Positions 8,943-18,693 of a DNA stretch of 64,000 bases are shown here, piece by piece. The DNA lies in the NCBI RefSeq assembly GCF_002215215.1, contig NZ_CP018632.1, positions 1,320,001 through 1,384,000 on the forward strand. Reading direction: 5' to 3'. The notes under the pieces were generated by a model. It had not been told where the DNA came from. It saw only the letters and a program-made list of their open reading frames with translations, and made no database searches. Made by a program: the position numbers and the translations under genes. This DNA is from Granulosicoccus antarcticus IMCC3135 (GTDB taxonomy: Bacteria > Pseudomonadota > Gammaproteobacteria > Granulosicoccales > Granulosicoccaceae). Position 1 is the stretch's first letter, and each line of letters begins with the position of its first letter.

Positions 8943-10373
8943 ATGTCAATACTGGAAGGTTTCTTCGGGCTGATCGGAGATCTGACCTGGGGGTGGGCGC
9001 TCGTCCCCCTGCTGGTCATATTCGGTTTGTTCATCACGGTGCTGACCGGATTCGCTCAGATCCGGTTCTTCAAGCGCATGTTCAGAGTGCTTTCCAATAG
9101 CAACCAGTCTGGCGATCCTAACGCTATATCGGCTCGCGAGGCGCTGCTGGTTTCTGTCGGTGGCAGAGTCGGCGGTGGCAATATTGCAGGGGTGGCAGTT
9201 GCCATCACACTGGGTGGGCCGGGAGCTGTATTCTGGATGTGGGCTATTGCCCTGGTCGGCATGGCAACCAGTCTGGTGGAATGTTCGCTGGCACAGTTGT
9301 ACAAGACTCGCCAGGCCGATGGCAGCTTTCGTGGTGGACCGGCGCGCTCCATTCTGCACGGTTTGGGCCAGGAGTTCCGCTGGTTGGCTATCGTCTATGC
9401 GGTGTGCCTGTTGTTGGCTTTTGGTTTGGGTTTCAATGCCTTCCAGGGCAATACCGTCGCTGGTGCCATGCAAGACAGCTTCGGTCTGGACCGACTCTAT
9501 ACGGGTAGTTTTCTTGCGGTAGTGACAGGTCTGATTGTTTTTGGTGGTATGCGTCGTATCGCCAAGGTATCCGATGTCATCGTACCGGTAATGGCCATCA
9601 GCTACATCACGATGGCACTGGTTGTCATTATTCTGAACATCACCTCCTTGCCTGCTGTCATCGCATCGATCTTTTCCAACGCCTTCGGTTTCGAAGAAGC
9701 TGTCGGTGGCGGCATGGGCGCCGCTATTGCACAAGGCCTGCGTCGCGGTCTGTTTTCCAATGAAGCCGGTCTCGGTTCAGCACCGAACGTTGCAGCCACT
9801 GCCGATGTGCGACATCCCGTGAGTCAGGGCATCACACAATCGTTCTCTGTTTTCATCGACACTATCTTCATCTGTAGCTGTACAGCATTCATTATCCTGC
9901 TGGGTGATGTCTATGTGCCTGGTGCCGAAGGGGTCGATGGGATTGTGCTGACACAGCAATCACTGGTCGCTCATCTAGGGTCCTGGACGCAGTACTTTCT
10001 GTCGATCATGGTGTTGTTGTTTGCCTTCAGTTCCATCATCTACAACTACTATCTGGGTGAGAATGCCATGACGGTCATCACCAAGAACCCGATGGCTATC
10101 AATGTTCTGCGACTGGTCATCATCGGTATCGTTTTTCTGGGTGCGACAGCACCAGATGCGACCGCTGTATTCTTCTTCGCTGATCCGTTGATGGGTCTAC
10201 TGGCGGTGGTGAATCTGATCGTTCTGATGATGCTGCTACCGACTTGTCTGCGTATCCTCAAGGATTTTCGCAAGCAACTGGATGCGGGTGTGGCACGACC
10301 CGTTCTGAATCCGGATGACTTCAGCGATCTTGATATTGATCGCACTGCATGGACTGGAAAGGTTCCAGACTAG
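8943..10373 (+). CDS. AGCS family sodium:alanine/glycine symporter
   Basis: A 476-residue inner-membrane protein of the alanine-or-glycine:cation symporter family. Family blocks are clear: SVGGRVGGGNIAGVAVAITL near residue 75, GPGAVFWMWAIALVGMATS, and GLRRGLFSNEAGLGSAPNVA in the middle. About ten hydrophobic helices are visible. It should import alanine, glycine or a related solute with Na+. The start is supported by a GGAG about 10 bases upstream. It follows adenine deaminase and may share its transcript; a functional link between the two is not obvious. Confidence 0.9.
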   Translation: MSILEGFFGLIGDLTWGWALVPLLVIFGLFITVLTGFAQIRFFKRMFRVLSNSNQSGDPNAISAREALLVSVGGRVGGGNIAGVAVAITLGGPGAVFWMWAIALVGMATSLVECSLAQLYKTRQADGSFRGGPARSILHGLGQEFRWLAIVYAVCLLLAFGLGFNAFQGNTVAGAMQDSFGLDRLYTGSFLAVVTGLIVFGGMRRIAKVSDVIVPVMAISYITMALVVIILNITSLPAVIASIFSNAFGFEEAVGGGMGAAIAQGLRRGLFSNEAGLGSAPNVAATADVRHPVSQGITQSFSVFIDTIFICSCTAFIILLGDVYVPGAEGVDGIVLTQQSLVAHLGSWTQYFLSIMVLLFAFSSIIYNYYLGENAMTVITKNPMAINVLRLVIIGIVFLGATAPDATAVFFFADPLMGLLAVVNLIVLMMLLPTCLRILKDFRKQLDAGVARPVLNPDDFSDLDIDRTAWTGKVPD

Positions 10374-10399
10374 AGTCCGGCAGCTAGTCATCAGTGAGA

Positions 10400-10472
10400 G
10401 GGATATCAGTTCAGATGAGCTGATATTCCCCTTGTCATTGAGACCTGTGCCGTGCTCCTGACGCACGGCACA
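10400..10472 (+). terminator. Two consecutive stem-loops after the AGCS symporter gene
   Basis: First stem: GGGATATCAG (10400-10409) pairs with CTGATATTCCC (10420-10430) with one bulge. Second stem: TGTGCCGTG (10446-10454) pairs perfectly with CACGGCACA (10464-10472). Neither is followed by a strong T run, so termination is likely but not certain. Confidence 0.5.
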
Positions 10473-10568
10473 GTCGTTCACTCACAATAATCACGATCTG
10501 GTCCGGATTCAGTTATTATTCTGCTCTCACCCCGCTCAAGGGTGCCGATATGAAGGCGGAAACGTAAC

Positions 10569-11279
10569 GTGAACGATGACGAGCACCATTACCTTGTCAT
10601 AGGCGGTGGCCAGATGGCAGATCACTGGTTTGCCTACCTCGGTATGCAGAATTTTTCCTGTTCCAGATGGGCACGCTCAACTCATGATGTGGCAACTCTT
10701 GTCTCGTTGCTGGATACAGCAGATCATGTTTTTCTGGCCATCTCCGATGATAGCCTCGAATCCTTTCATGACGAACACCTGAAGGATTATCACAACCCTG
10801 TCTACCATTTCAGCGGTTGTCATGTGTCCGGCAAAATGTACAGCTGCCATCCACTAATGACGTTCGGCAAAGCACTGTACGAGCCTGACATTTATCGAGG
10901 CATGACCCTGGTGCTTGAATCCGAGCACCTGCAGAGTGCAGGCTTGTTCAATCGATTTCCCAATACCATCGTCAGTATTCCCGCCGCCAGCAAGCCGCTG
11001 TATCACGCCTTGTGTGTGATGTCCTGCAACTTCCCCCAGATTATCTGGTCTCAAACGCTTGCACAGTTTGAAGAACTTGGCATTGCTGCGGACTCTGTGC
11101 AACCCTTGTTGCTGACAACTTTGCGAAATTCTATAAAGAACCCGCGTGGCAGTATTACTGGGCCGCTGGCCCGTAACGATAAATCGACCATGAAAAAGAA
11201 CATCCAGTCGCTGAAGAGCGATTCGGAAAAAGAGCTGTACCGAAGTTTCATGAAGTTGATGGATTGTCAGGGAACGTAA
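10569..11279 (+). CDS. panG: Rossmann-fold protein, probable PanG-type ketopantoate reductase
   Basis: A 236-residue protein starting at GTG 10569. It opens with a nucleotide-binding loop (VIGGGQMADHWF, residues 10-21), then a Rossmann half with DHVFLAISDDSLESF and a helical C-terminal half resembling the DUF2520-type domain. It is not a classical PanE. It lies 77 bases upstream of panB and panC, a setting like that of PanG, the alternative NADPH-dependent ketopantoate reductase described in Francisella. It would convert ketopantoate to pantoate, the step between PanB and PanC. The family assignment rests on fold motifs plus context, so moderate confidence is right. Confidence 0.65.
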   Translation: MNDDEHHYLVIGGGQMADHWFAYLGMQNFSCSRWARSTHDVATLVSLLDTADHVFLAISDDSLESFHDEHLKDYHNPVYHFSGCHVSGKMYSCHPLMTFGKALYEPDIYRGMTLVLESEHLQSAGLFNRFPNTIVSIPAASKPLYHALCVMSCNFPQIIWSQTLAQFEELGIAADSVQPLLLTTLRNSIKNPRGSITGPLARNDKSTMKKNIQSLKSDSEKELYRSFMKLMDCQGT

Positions 11280-11356
11280 AACAAACTCATTGAGATCGGT
11301 ACCGGAACCGGACGGGTTTCGAACAATCATCATGTCCATTAACGTGAGCACCGAAT

Positions 11357-12145
11357 TTGAAAATCACAGACTTCATCGAATACAAGCAGACAGGCAGAAA
11401 AATATCGATGCTGACCTGCTACGATTTCTGGACCGCAAAAATCGTGGACAATTCCTCGGTGGACTGTCTGCTGGTGGGGGACAGTCTGAGTATGGTCATG
11501 CATGGGCATGACAGTACTGTTACTGCAACCATGGAGATGATGGAGCTGCATACACAAGCGGTGTCACGAGGAGCTTCGTCAAAGTTCATTGTCGGCGATA
11601 TGCCTTTTCTGAGTAATCGTGGCTCGCTGGACAAGAGTCTGGATAATGTTCTGAGATTGATGCGAGCGGGTGCCCATGCGATCAAGCTTGAAGGCGTCAA
11701 AGGCAATGAGGCTCTGATACAACATCTGGTGGAATCAGGAGTGCCGGTCATGGGGCATCTGGGCCTTATGCCACAGAGTGTCAACACCCTGGGTGGATAC
11801 AAGGTTCAGGGCAAAAACCAGCAACAGGCAGATCAGATTACCGAACAGGCCTTGCTGGCTCAGGAGCTGGGGTGTTTTTCCATAGTGCTTGAATGTGTGC
11901 CGGAAACGTTGGGAAAATCGCTGAGCCAGGCCTTGCAGATTCCTGTCATAGGTATCGGGGCTGGTGTTGAAACCGATGGCCAGGTACTGGTCATGCAAGA
12001 CATGCTGGGAACCTCTGAGCACAAGGCCAGATTTGTCAGAACGTACTGTAATTTGCAGGAAACTCTCACACAGGCGTTTGACCAGTTTGATAACGACGTC
12101 AAGGCGCAGCAATACCCGAACGCCGATGAAAGTTATCCATCATGA
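11357..12145 (+). CDS. panB: 3-methyl-2-oxobutanoate hydroxymethyltransferase (ketopantoate synthesis)
   Basis: A 262-residue PanB. Motifs are MLTCYDFWTAKIVD, the metal-binding LLVGDSLSMVMHGHDST, AHAIKLEGVKG, and GHLGLMPQSVNTLGGYKVQG, then VIGIGAGVETDGQVLVMQDM. The enzyme makes ketopantoate from 2-oxoisovalerate and methylene-tetrahydrofolate, the first step of pantothenate synthesis. The best start is TTG at 11357, giving MKITDFIEYKQ as in other PanB proteins; nearby ATG and GTG codons are out of frame. The weak start and poor ribosome site suggest low translation. The stop overlaps the panC start as ATGA. Confidence 0.93.
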   Translation: MKITDFIEYKQTGRKISMLTCYDFWTAKIVDNSSVDCLLVGDSLSMVMHGHDSTVTATMEMMELHTQAVSRGASSKFIVGDMPFLSNRGSLDKSLDNVLRLMRAGAHAIKLEGVKGNEALIQHLVESGVPVMGHLGLMPQSVNTLGGYKVQGKNQQQADQITEQALLAQELGCFSIVLECVPETLGKSLSQALQIPVIGIGAGVETDGQVLVMQDMLGTSEHKARFVRTYCNLQETLTQAFDQFDNDVKAQQYPNADESYPS

Positions 12146-12915
12146 ATATCCATGAGAGTGTGGCGCAATGGATGGCGGCAGCGGATGCCAGTGATCCCCG
12201 GACGCGTGGACTGGTTCCGACCATGGGTGCCCTGCACGAGGGGCATGGGGCGCTAATTGCTCAATGCGTGGAGGAGAGTCGACAAAGTGTCGTGACCATC
12301 TACGTCAATCCTACCCAGTTTGAAAATCCTGACGATCTGAGCAATTACCCGGATAGCCTGCAGGACGATATCCGCTATCTGGAAAGCCTGGGTGTTACGG
12401 ATCTGGTCTTGCCGCAATACAAGGAACTGTACCCTTTTGATTTCACGATTTTTGTGGACGAGTCGCAGGATTCGATGGTGCTGTGTGGCAAGAACAGAAC
12501 GGGACATTTCAAGGGCGTACTGTCTGTCGTCATGAAGCTTATCAACCTGACGCAGGCCAGGCGCGTGTATTTTGGCAAGAAGGATTTTCAGCAGTATCGT
12601 CTGGTCAGTAAAATGGTCGAAGCCTATTTCATGCCGACAATCATTATCGGGCATGAAACCGTTCGGGACGAATATGGCCTCGCCCTGAGTTCTCGCAACC
12701 GGCGTCTGAGTCCCTCTGAGCTCACTGTTGCCAGGCAGTTGAATGTGCTTTTGCAAGACAGAGCGCTGTCGAGCTCCGAGGTCTCAATACAACTCGACAA
12801 ACTGGGTTTTCGCGTGGATTACTGTGAAGAACGCTGGGGCCGACGATTCGTTGCAGCCCATCTCGGAGCAGTCCGCCTGATCGATAATGTGGCGATGGCA
12901 GAGAGCACTCTCTAG
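12142..12915 (+). CDS. panC: Pantoate–beta-alanine ligase (pantothenate synthetase)
   Basis: A 257-residue PanC that joins pantoate and beta-alanine using ATP. It has the HIGH-like PTMGALHEGH motif near residue 28, YVNPTQFENPDDLSNYP, the active-site FGKKDFQQYRLV, and ALSSRNRRLSPSE. It is about 25 residues shorter than E. coli PanC, the difference lying in the C-terminal half. The ATG overlaps the panB stop by 4 bases (ATGA), indicating translational coupling. With the PanG-like protein, the operon would supply three consecutive pantothenate steps; panD is not in the window. Confidence 0.93.
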   Translation: MNIHESVAQWMAAADASDPRTRGLVPTMGALHEGHGALIAQCVEESRQSVVTIYVNPTQFENPDDLSNYPDSLQDDIRYLESLGVTDLVLPQYKELYPFDFTIFVDESQDSMVLCGKNRTGHFKGVLSVVMKLINLTQARRVYFGKKDFQQYRLVSKMVEAYFMPTIIIGHETVRDEYGLALSSRNRRLSPSELTVARQLNVLLQDRALSSSEVSIQLDKLGFRVDYCEERWGRRFVAAHLGAVRLIDNVAMAESTL

Positions 12916-12939
12916 CTTATCGTTGAACGCGTGAGGAGA

Positions 12940-14865
12940 TCAATTACGCGACAGTAAAGCGAGTAGATCATCGCGCCACTGAATCCATGCCGCGGATTCG
13001 CTCGGCCATGTCGGACTCTGATCACCGTGGGCGACCGCCTCGCCGAGCGCCCTGGGTATCAGAGTTTTGATCAACGCATCGGCTTCTTCAGGATGACGTT
13101 GCCGGGCAAGATGGTAGAGCTCCGCATCTTGCAAGCCGCGATGCCAGGCTTTGAGTCGCATGGACGGGATAGGTCCCGGGGCTGCCGGGAATCCAATGCG
13201 CGGCAATTGATTGCCGGGATAGACCATGACACCGTTACCGACTCGATCATCGTCAGGTTTGTAGCTGGGTTGGGCGAAGGGCAGCTCATCATTGCCCAGA
13301 TTGACCGCCCACATCAATTGACCCTGCAGGCCATATCGGGCACCGATCACACCCCAGCTACGCATGTCGGTACCTGGCAGGTTGATACTGTGTCCGCCCA
13401 CGGCAGGATGACCACTGTGATAAAACCAGGCTTGTTCACCCAATGCCATACGCTGGGCCAGGAACTGAGTATTGGCAGCATGTGCATTGGGTGCCCAGAG
13501 GCGCACTCGATCTACCAGGGTGGTTTGCGGATCTTTCAGCCAGACAGTCGGATCGGAGTGACTGGTCCACATCAGATCGATTGCCGGTTGTTCGCGGCCA
13601 TTGGCAGTTGTCCCCTTGTCAATGGCTTGCTGGATATGCTGCATGTCGCCATGGACTCGGGCAATGTATTGATGTCGCTCAGGTGCTGATTCTGCAAGTT
13701 TTGTCGGACCATCAACTTCATCGAAGGCATAGGCAAAGTATCGAGTGTCCTGCCAGCCATTGGTGTTGACCAGATCCGCCCAGACGTCAGCTCGCAGTGT
13801 ATAGGCAGCGAGTTCCGCCTCGCTCATTGATTCTTCGACCGTGACATCATGTTCCTGTGTCCACGGTGTTCGCCAGATGCTGATGGGGGTGTTGGTCCCT
13901 GTGCCGACATAACCTTGCGCTTTGCTGAAGAGCTCGCCGCTGAGCGCTGGTTGATAGGCGGCCAGATAATCCTGCCAATCCTGAGGGCTTACCGGCTCAT
14001 CTGGCGTTCGTTCGATAAAGACCATACGATGCTGATGGGCGAGTGTCTGGTAGCACTGTGCCATCTGTTGCCAGTTCTGCTGGCTGCGATCATCACCGAC
14101 GCCTTCAAGCCGATAGGAGCGATAGATTTCGCCAATTGCATCGATACTTGTACGATGCGGTATCGTTGCATCAATCACTGACAGCAGTACGGGTAACTCA
14201 ATGCTGACTGGCGAGTCCGACTCGGATGCCGGCGCATCGTCGAGCATATCTGTTACCTTGATTTTTATGAGGTGCTCGCCGGTGAGCGCATCATCGGGTA
14301 TGTACATCTCAACCCAGACACTCTGATTCAGGCCTTTTGCAGGAAGACGAATGGCGTCGAAGAGTTCGGTATTATCGGTTCCGCATTGTTGTTGCCGGGG
14401 AATGAGTGCATCCGGATAATCTGCCGGATAGGGTAGTACCCGGGTTGCAGGTCCCCATCGATAGCCCGCATTCTTCACTCGCAGATAATGAGCCTGATAC
14501 AGCGAAGCAGGAATGTCGCTGTCTGCGATGTCCACTGAAACCCGGTTCGTCGAGCCAAGGTCTTCACTGCGCAGTATCAGCTGAAACCCGATGGTTTCAT
14601 TACGAGCCACTGTCCAGTGAAGGCGCTGGGGGCTGGAGCTGGCCAGATCGAAGCGCGGATGTTCCAACTGGCTGATGCCATCGCGGGTAATTCGTGCCAT
14701 GTCGCTGGCAGCGCAGACAACCAGACCAGCAGGGCTGCTCAGACAACTATCGTCATAGACGGGGGCTGGTTTGTGTATCAGTCCCCAAGTGCACAATGCC
14801 AGGACCGGCAATGCCAATAAAAATTGCCGTGCTCGGCGGCCTGTCGTCGATACGATAAGTGGCAT
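12940..14865 (-). CDS. GH123-like/DUF4091 putative glycoside hydrolase, exported or membrane-anchored
   Basis: A 641-residue protein with an N-terminal hydrophobic segment (FLLALPVLALCTWGLIH, residues 15-31), so exported or anchored. Residues 60-240 resemble a beta-sandwich. The rest looks like a TIM barrel of the DUF4091/GH123 group: YFAYAFDEVDGP near residue 380 carries the adjacent Asp-Glu typical of GH123 hexosaminidases, and the C-terminal part reads MVYPG…PSMRLKAWHRGLQDAELY. The substrate is unknown; N-acetylhexosamine glycans are a guess from the family. It converges on panC (24 bp apart) and diverges from the chemoreceptor gene. Confidence 0.7.
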   Translation of the reverse strand: MPLIVSTTGRRARQFLLALPVLALCTWGLIHKPAPVYDDSCLSSPAGLVVCAASDMARITRDGISQLEHPRFDLASSSPQRLHWTVARNETIGFQLILRSEDLGSTNRVSVDIADSDIPASLYQAHYLRVKNAGYRWGPATRVLPYPADYPDALIPRQQQCGTDNTELFDAIRLPAKGLNQSVWVEMYIPDDALTGEHLIKIKVTDMLDDAPASESDSPVSIELPVLLSVIDATIPHRTSIDAIGEIYRSYRLEGVGDDRSQQNWQQMAQCYQTLAHQHRMVFIERTPDEPVSPQDWQDYLAAYQPALSGELFSKAQGYVGTGTNTPISIWRTPWTQEHDVTVEESMSEAELAAYTLRADVWADLVNTNGWQDTRYFAYAFDEVDGPTKLAESAPERHQYIARVHGDMQHIQQAIDKGTTANGREQPAIDLMWTSHSDPTVWLKDPQTTLVDRVRLWAPNAHAANTQFLAQRMALGEQAWFYHSGHPAVGGHSINLPGTDMRSWGVIGARYGLQGQLMWAVNLGNDELPFAQPSYKPDDDRVGNGVMVYPGNQLPRIGFPAAPGPIPSMRLKAWHRGLQDAELYHLARQRHPEEADALIKTLIPRALGEAVAHGDQSPTWPSESAAWIQWRDDLLALLSRN

Positions 14866-15003
14866 GCAGTTTTCAGTCGATTCTGGGTTATTGAGTAGCA
14901 GGTACCGTGCTTTATGGCCCGTGAGGGGGCGGGCGTTTCATCTCAAGATTATAGCGGCTCGGCCGTTAGTTCAATTTAAGTGAAATGTTGACAATTGCTA
15001 TCG

Positions 15004-17211
15004 ATGAACAACATTCCGCTGGTTGCGAAGCTGGCTGTTATTCCTGTCGTCCTGATTCTGGCACTGGCTGCAACCTGCCTTGCTGTGATTGATAATATCA
15101 ATGCCTCGCGTGAGGATGGGTTGTTGATCGATATCGCCGGCCGGCAGCGCATGCTCAATCAGCGCTATATTAAAGAAGTGCTGGTTGCCGCCCGGGCAGA
15201 AGAGCCGGCACGGCAGCTTGCTATTGAAAAAAGCGAGCAGTCGATCGGATTGTTCCAAACGACTCTGAGCCTTATGACTGATGGCGGGGAGTTAGCTGTC
15301 AGCTCCACCGATGGCGTGACGATCATCCATACCCTGAGGCCACCAGTTTCGCAGAAACTGCAGTCTATCCTGGTTGCTAACCAACAGCTCATGCCATTGC
15401 TTTCTGACGAAGCCAGGAATCTACTGGATGCGCCTGCGGACAGCGTTGCCGCCAGCCATGAGTCCTTGCTGGATATCTCGGCACGCTTGCACATACAAGC
15501 CAGCCTGGTTGTGGACACTCTTGTAGCCTTGTCCAGAGATAAAGCCGATGACCTGATTCGAGTCTGCCTGTGGATCAGCGCCGTGGCGGCACTGGTCAGT
15601 CTGCTGATCAGTTGGCTGACCGGACTCAGCATAGCCGTGCCGGTCAATAGAATGCAGAAGGCTCTCAAGAGAATGGCATCAGGCGATTTGTCTCGTCCTT
15701 TGAATATGACGAGGAAGGATGAATTTGGCAGAATTTCAGCAGACCTTGATGCACTGTTAGAGGGGATCAGTGTCGCGTTAGGTAGTCGGCAGGTTCGGTG
15801 GGATGAAGTGGGTACCTTCTTTCGCGATCTGAGAACAGACTTGCAGCAAGTGCGCGCCATCATTACGCAGTCCCCCTCACCAATGATGCTGGTAAATAGT
15901 GCCGGGGAAATAACTTATGCCAACCCTGCTGCCGCCAGAGAGGCGGACCAATTACATGTGGCAGGCCATTTGCCGAAAGTTCTGGACCCTGCGAACTTTC
16001 TGTCGCAGGGCGGGCTTGCACTGGCGGAGTTGTTAGCCTGTTGCAAGGAACAAAGTCGGTTACCGTGCTCTCTGCGGGTAGACCTGGGTTCTGAGAAGTT
16101 CAATGTGAATCTGGAGCCGATTCATGACACCGACGCAGATTCAACAGAGGCCTTGCTTACGTGGCAGAACATTACCCACGATCTGGCTCGGGGAAAAGAG
16201 CTGACTCAAAGCAATGCGGCTGCGGTGCTGAGCGCGCAGAATCTGAGTGCTCTGGTAGATCAGATACGCCAGGTTGTGCAATCGGCGGCTAATGGCGATC
16301 TAAGCCAGAAAATCGATGCCATGGCGGATGAGTCACTCAATGCCATTGCCGCCACCATCAACGAATTTCTGGCATCGTTGAACAAGGATTTTGCAGCAAT
16401 CAATGCCCATACCATTGAGTTGCTTGCCTGCTCTGTACAGTTGAAGAGAAGTGCTGTGCAGATTGAACGTAGCGCAGCCGATTCCAACGGGCACTGTGTC
16501 TCCGTGGCGCGGAGCACGGATGGTGTGAACAAACTGATGCGCAGTGCCGCAACAACGACTGAAGAGATGAATTCATCGATCAACGATATCTCTGGCAGTA
16601 TGCTGGGTGCTGATAAAGTGGTGTTTGATGCAGTGACACTTGCACGAAGCACCAGCGATACCATGCAGAAACTCTATGCATCAAGCACGGATATCGGCAG
16701 CGTGTTGAAGACAATTACCACCATCGCCGAACAGACAAACCTACTGGCTCTGAATGCGACCATCGAAGCGGCGCGAGCCGGAGATGCAGGAAAGGGGTTT
16801 GCCGTCGTAGCCAATGAGGTCAAGGAGCTGGCCAAGCAGACGGCGCTGGCCACCGATGAAATCGGTAGTCGTATCATCAGTATTCAAACGGACAGTACCA
16901 GCGCTGTACAGGCGATAGCCAGCATCAATGAAATCGTTCATGAAATCAGTGAACACCAGACCTCGGTTGCTGCTGCCTTGTCGCAGCAGAATTCGGCCTC
17001 CATGGAAATGAGTCAGACGGTGCAACGCACCTCAGATACAAGCGACAGCATTCATCGTGACCTGCAGGAGCTTGTGGAAAAGTCAGATGAGTCGTACAAG
17101 GCTGCCAGTGATAGCCTGGCAGCAAGCGAAGCGGTCGACTCGCGCGCCAGGGCTCTGGGTGAGCTGTTGAGTCGCTATCAACTACGCACTAGTCTGAGCG
17201 CAGACAGATAG
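15004..17211 (+). CDS. Methyl-accepting chemotaxis protein with PilJ-type sensor, HAMP and PAS domains
   Basis: A 735-residue chemoreceptor. One transmembrane helix (about 8-28) is followed by a type-IV-pili-transducer-like sensor region ([14 protein letters not shown], nitrate-sensor-like). A second helix (about 180-205), a HAMP domain, a PAS-like region (about 285-395, [19 protein letters not shown]) and a further HAMP-like segment come next. The signalling hairpin has the conserved tip [20 protein letters not shown] near residue 577. It relays a signal to CheA. I chose ATG 15004 over TTG 14995. No che genes are nearby, so it is an orphan receptor; its ligand is unknown. Confidence 0.9.
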   Translation: MNNIPLVAKLAVIPVVLILALAATCLAVIDNINASREDGLLIDIAGRQRMLNQRYIKEVLVAARAEEPARQLAIEKSEQSIGLFQTTLSLMTDGGELAVSSTDGVTIIHTLRPPVSQKLQSILVANQQLMPLLSDEARNLLDAPADSVAASHESLLDISARLHIQASLVVDTLVALSRDKADDLIRVCLWISAVAALVSLLISWLTGLSIAVPVNRMQKALKRMASGDLSRPLNMTRKDEFGRISADLDALLEGISVALGSRQVRWDEVGTFFRDLRTDLQQVRAIITQSPSPMMLVNSAGEITYANPAAAREADQLHVAGHLPKVLDPANFLSQGGLALAELLACCKEQSRLPCSLRVDLGSEKFNVNLEPIHDTDADSTEALLTWQNITHDLARGKELTQSNAAAVLSAQNLSALVDQIRQVVQSAANGDLSQKIDAMADESLNAIAATINEFLASLNKDFAAINAHTIELLACSVQLKRSAVQIERSAADSNGHCVSVARSTDGVNKLMRSAATTTEEMNSSINDISGSMLGADKVVFDAVTLARSTSDTMQKLYASSTDIGSVLKTITTIAEQTNLLALNATIEAARAGDAGKGFAVVANEVKELAKQTALATDEIGSRIISIQTDSTSAVQAIASINEIVHEISEHQTSVAAALSQQNSASMEMSQTVQRTSDTSDSIHRDLQELVEKSDESYKAASDSLAASEAVDSRARALGELLSRYQLRTSLSADR

Positions 17212-17239
17212 GGAGATCAGTTGTTTAAGCATGTTTATT

Positions 17240-17264
17240 GTGCTGTCCGCGTCGCTGACAGCAC
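17240..17264. terminator. Stem-loop between the convergent chemoreceptor and 96-aa genes
   Basis: GTGCTGTC (17240-17247) pairs perfectly with GACAGCAC (17257-17264) around a 9-base loop. It sits between two converging stops and could end transcription from both sides, although no T tract follows. Confidence 0.5.
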
Positions 17265-17272
17265 CGTGACGG

Positions 17273-17563
17273 TTAACGCAGAATCGAGAAGCTGATTTCT
17301 GGCCGCTTGCCCACGCGTGGGGACAGGTTGAGTATGCTGAAGGAGTTGAGGTTGACTTGACGATTGGCTTCCAGATCATCAAGTATCGAACGGGCGAATT
17401 GGTCAGCCCACTCAGGTAACTCACCGAACATGATGAATTGTGAGAACAGAATGGTCAGATCTTCGTCATCAGCGCGATCACCAAACCAGGCAAGGTATGC
17501 TTCGCTGAATAATTTGAATTCACTGATGTTGAGAATATGCGCTGCTTTCGAAATCGTGTGCAT
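17273..17563 (-). CDS. Hypothetical 96-aa protein
   Basis: I do not recognise this 96-residue protein. It is acidic in the middle (FGDRADDEDLTILFSQFIMF), seems helical, and has no signal peptide, membrane segment or cysteine. The ATG at 17563 has an AGAGAG about 10 bases upstream, and a terminator-like stem lies just after its stop, which supports a real gene. It converges on the chemoreceptor gene. The composition would fit a small cytosolic partner protein, but nothing shows a function. Confidence 0.55.
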   Translation of the reverse strand: MHTISKAAHILNISEFKLFSEAYLAWFGDRADDEDLTILFSQFIMFGELPEWADQFARSILDDLEANRQVNLNSFSILNLSPRVGKRPEISFSILR

Positions 17564-17934
17564 GAGGCGTGTCTCTCTGGCGATTGTTATCAGTCAAGCT
17601 CCAATGGTTGCCAGGGCAACCAAATATAAAAGACACAAGCAGACAGGCAGATATTCAATGGCACGCTACCTGTTACTCGTGACGGCAAAGCGAATAAGTC
17701 CTTTCAGACGACTACGGGCACAAATCGTTCGATATAAGAGGCTAACGGCAGCGTTGTGATAGCTCTTGTCTTAAAAGTAGCAGTTATGCAACGAATTGTG
17801 TATTCAGAGAGTAGCCAAGTTGGTCGAAAAACATTAAAAACTGTAAACGAACACAGTTTTCCGGTTGCTTGTGACGGTAGAAGACAACATCTTGTCCGTG
17901 ACAGGCTTAAAAGTGCCTCAGGAACAGTGAACAG
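17564..17934. other. 371-bp intergenic gap with no convincing gene
   Basis: This lies between the divergent 96-aa gene and the Slp lipoprotein gene. The Slp-proximal third is AT-rich (around 17810-17860) and probably holds its promoter. A 33-codon frame starting at 17658 was seen but has no recognisable product. Confidence 0.5.
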
Positions 17935-18540
17935 ATGATCAGATCAAAAACCACCGTCGCCGTGCTAGTTCTTGGAAGCTGGTTGGCCAGTGCCTGTGCA
18001 ATCAGCAACCCGGCTCCGCCGGCTGAAGGCGGCAGCGTCACCGATATCACGGTCGCACAGGCACGCGATGATGAGGGGTTGGCATTATCGGTTGATGCAG
18101 CCAGCAGTCCCTCTGTTGAGGCTGCTTCGATAGTACGGTGGGGCGGCACCATCACACGGGTGCTCAACCGGGCAGATAACACGACGCTGGTCGAAATCGT
18201 CTCACGTCCTCTCTACAGCGGCGGACGCCCTATTCATGACGATCGTTCGGATGGTCGATTTCTGGCCGAAATTGACGAATTCCTGGATCCGCAGATCGTT
18301 GAGGCAGGTCGTGACATGACCGTGTTGGGAGGGCTGTCCGAGCGGCGTGTCGGGAAAATAGGCGAGGCTGAGTATCTCTTTCCTGTCGTTGCTGTCCAGA
18401 GTTACAAATACTGGAAGGAAATGGTTGTCGTACCTGCCAGCCATTTTCCTCACTGGAATCGTTACCCATCCTACGGTCGTAATGACCCACTCTGGCGCGA
18501 TTGGCCGTTCAACCCGGATAGTCATCCAAGTCGTCGCTAG
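17935..18540 (+). CDS. Slp family outer-membrane lipoprotein
   Basis: A 201-residue Slp-type lipoprotein. The signal peptide ends at a lipobox-like WLASAC, with Cys near residue 21 as the likely lipid site. The body has the Slp signature: VRWGGTITRVLNRADNTTLVEI, then PLYSGGRPIHDDRSDGRF and FLDPQIVEAGRDMTVLG, then GEAEYLFPVV. Slp proteins of enterobacteria are induced by starvation or carbon limitation and sit in the outer membrane; the exact role is unclear. The gene stands alone, followed 153 bases later by a secreted protease. Confidence 0.85.
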   Translation: MIRSKTTVAVLVLGSWLASACAISNPAPPAEGGSVTDITVAQARDDEGLALSVDAASSPSVEAASIVRWGGTITRVLNRADNTTLVEIVSRPLYSGGRPIHDDRSDGRFLAEIDEFLDPQIVEAGRDMTVLGGLSERRVGKIGEAEYLFPVVAVQSYKYWKEMVVVPASHFPHWNRYPSYGRNDPLWRDWPFNPDSHPSRR

Positions 18541-18693
18541 CAGCGATAAGTTATGCTGAAGCTTGAAGCATGGATGCCCCAGTGATACCTGGCCCACATT
18601 GCTGTTATGGCGAGTGTTGATGAGTGTCAACCACTCAGGGTTCTCGTCGATACCAGAAAGAAGCTGGATTGCTTTGATCGATGGAGTCTATAA

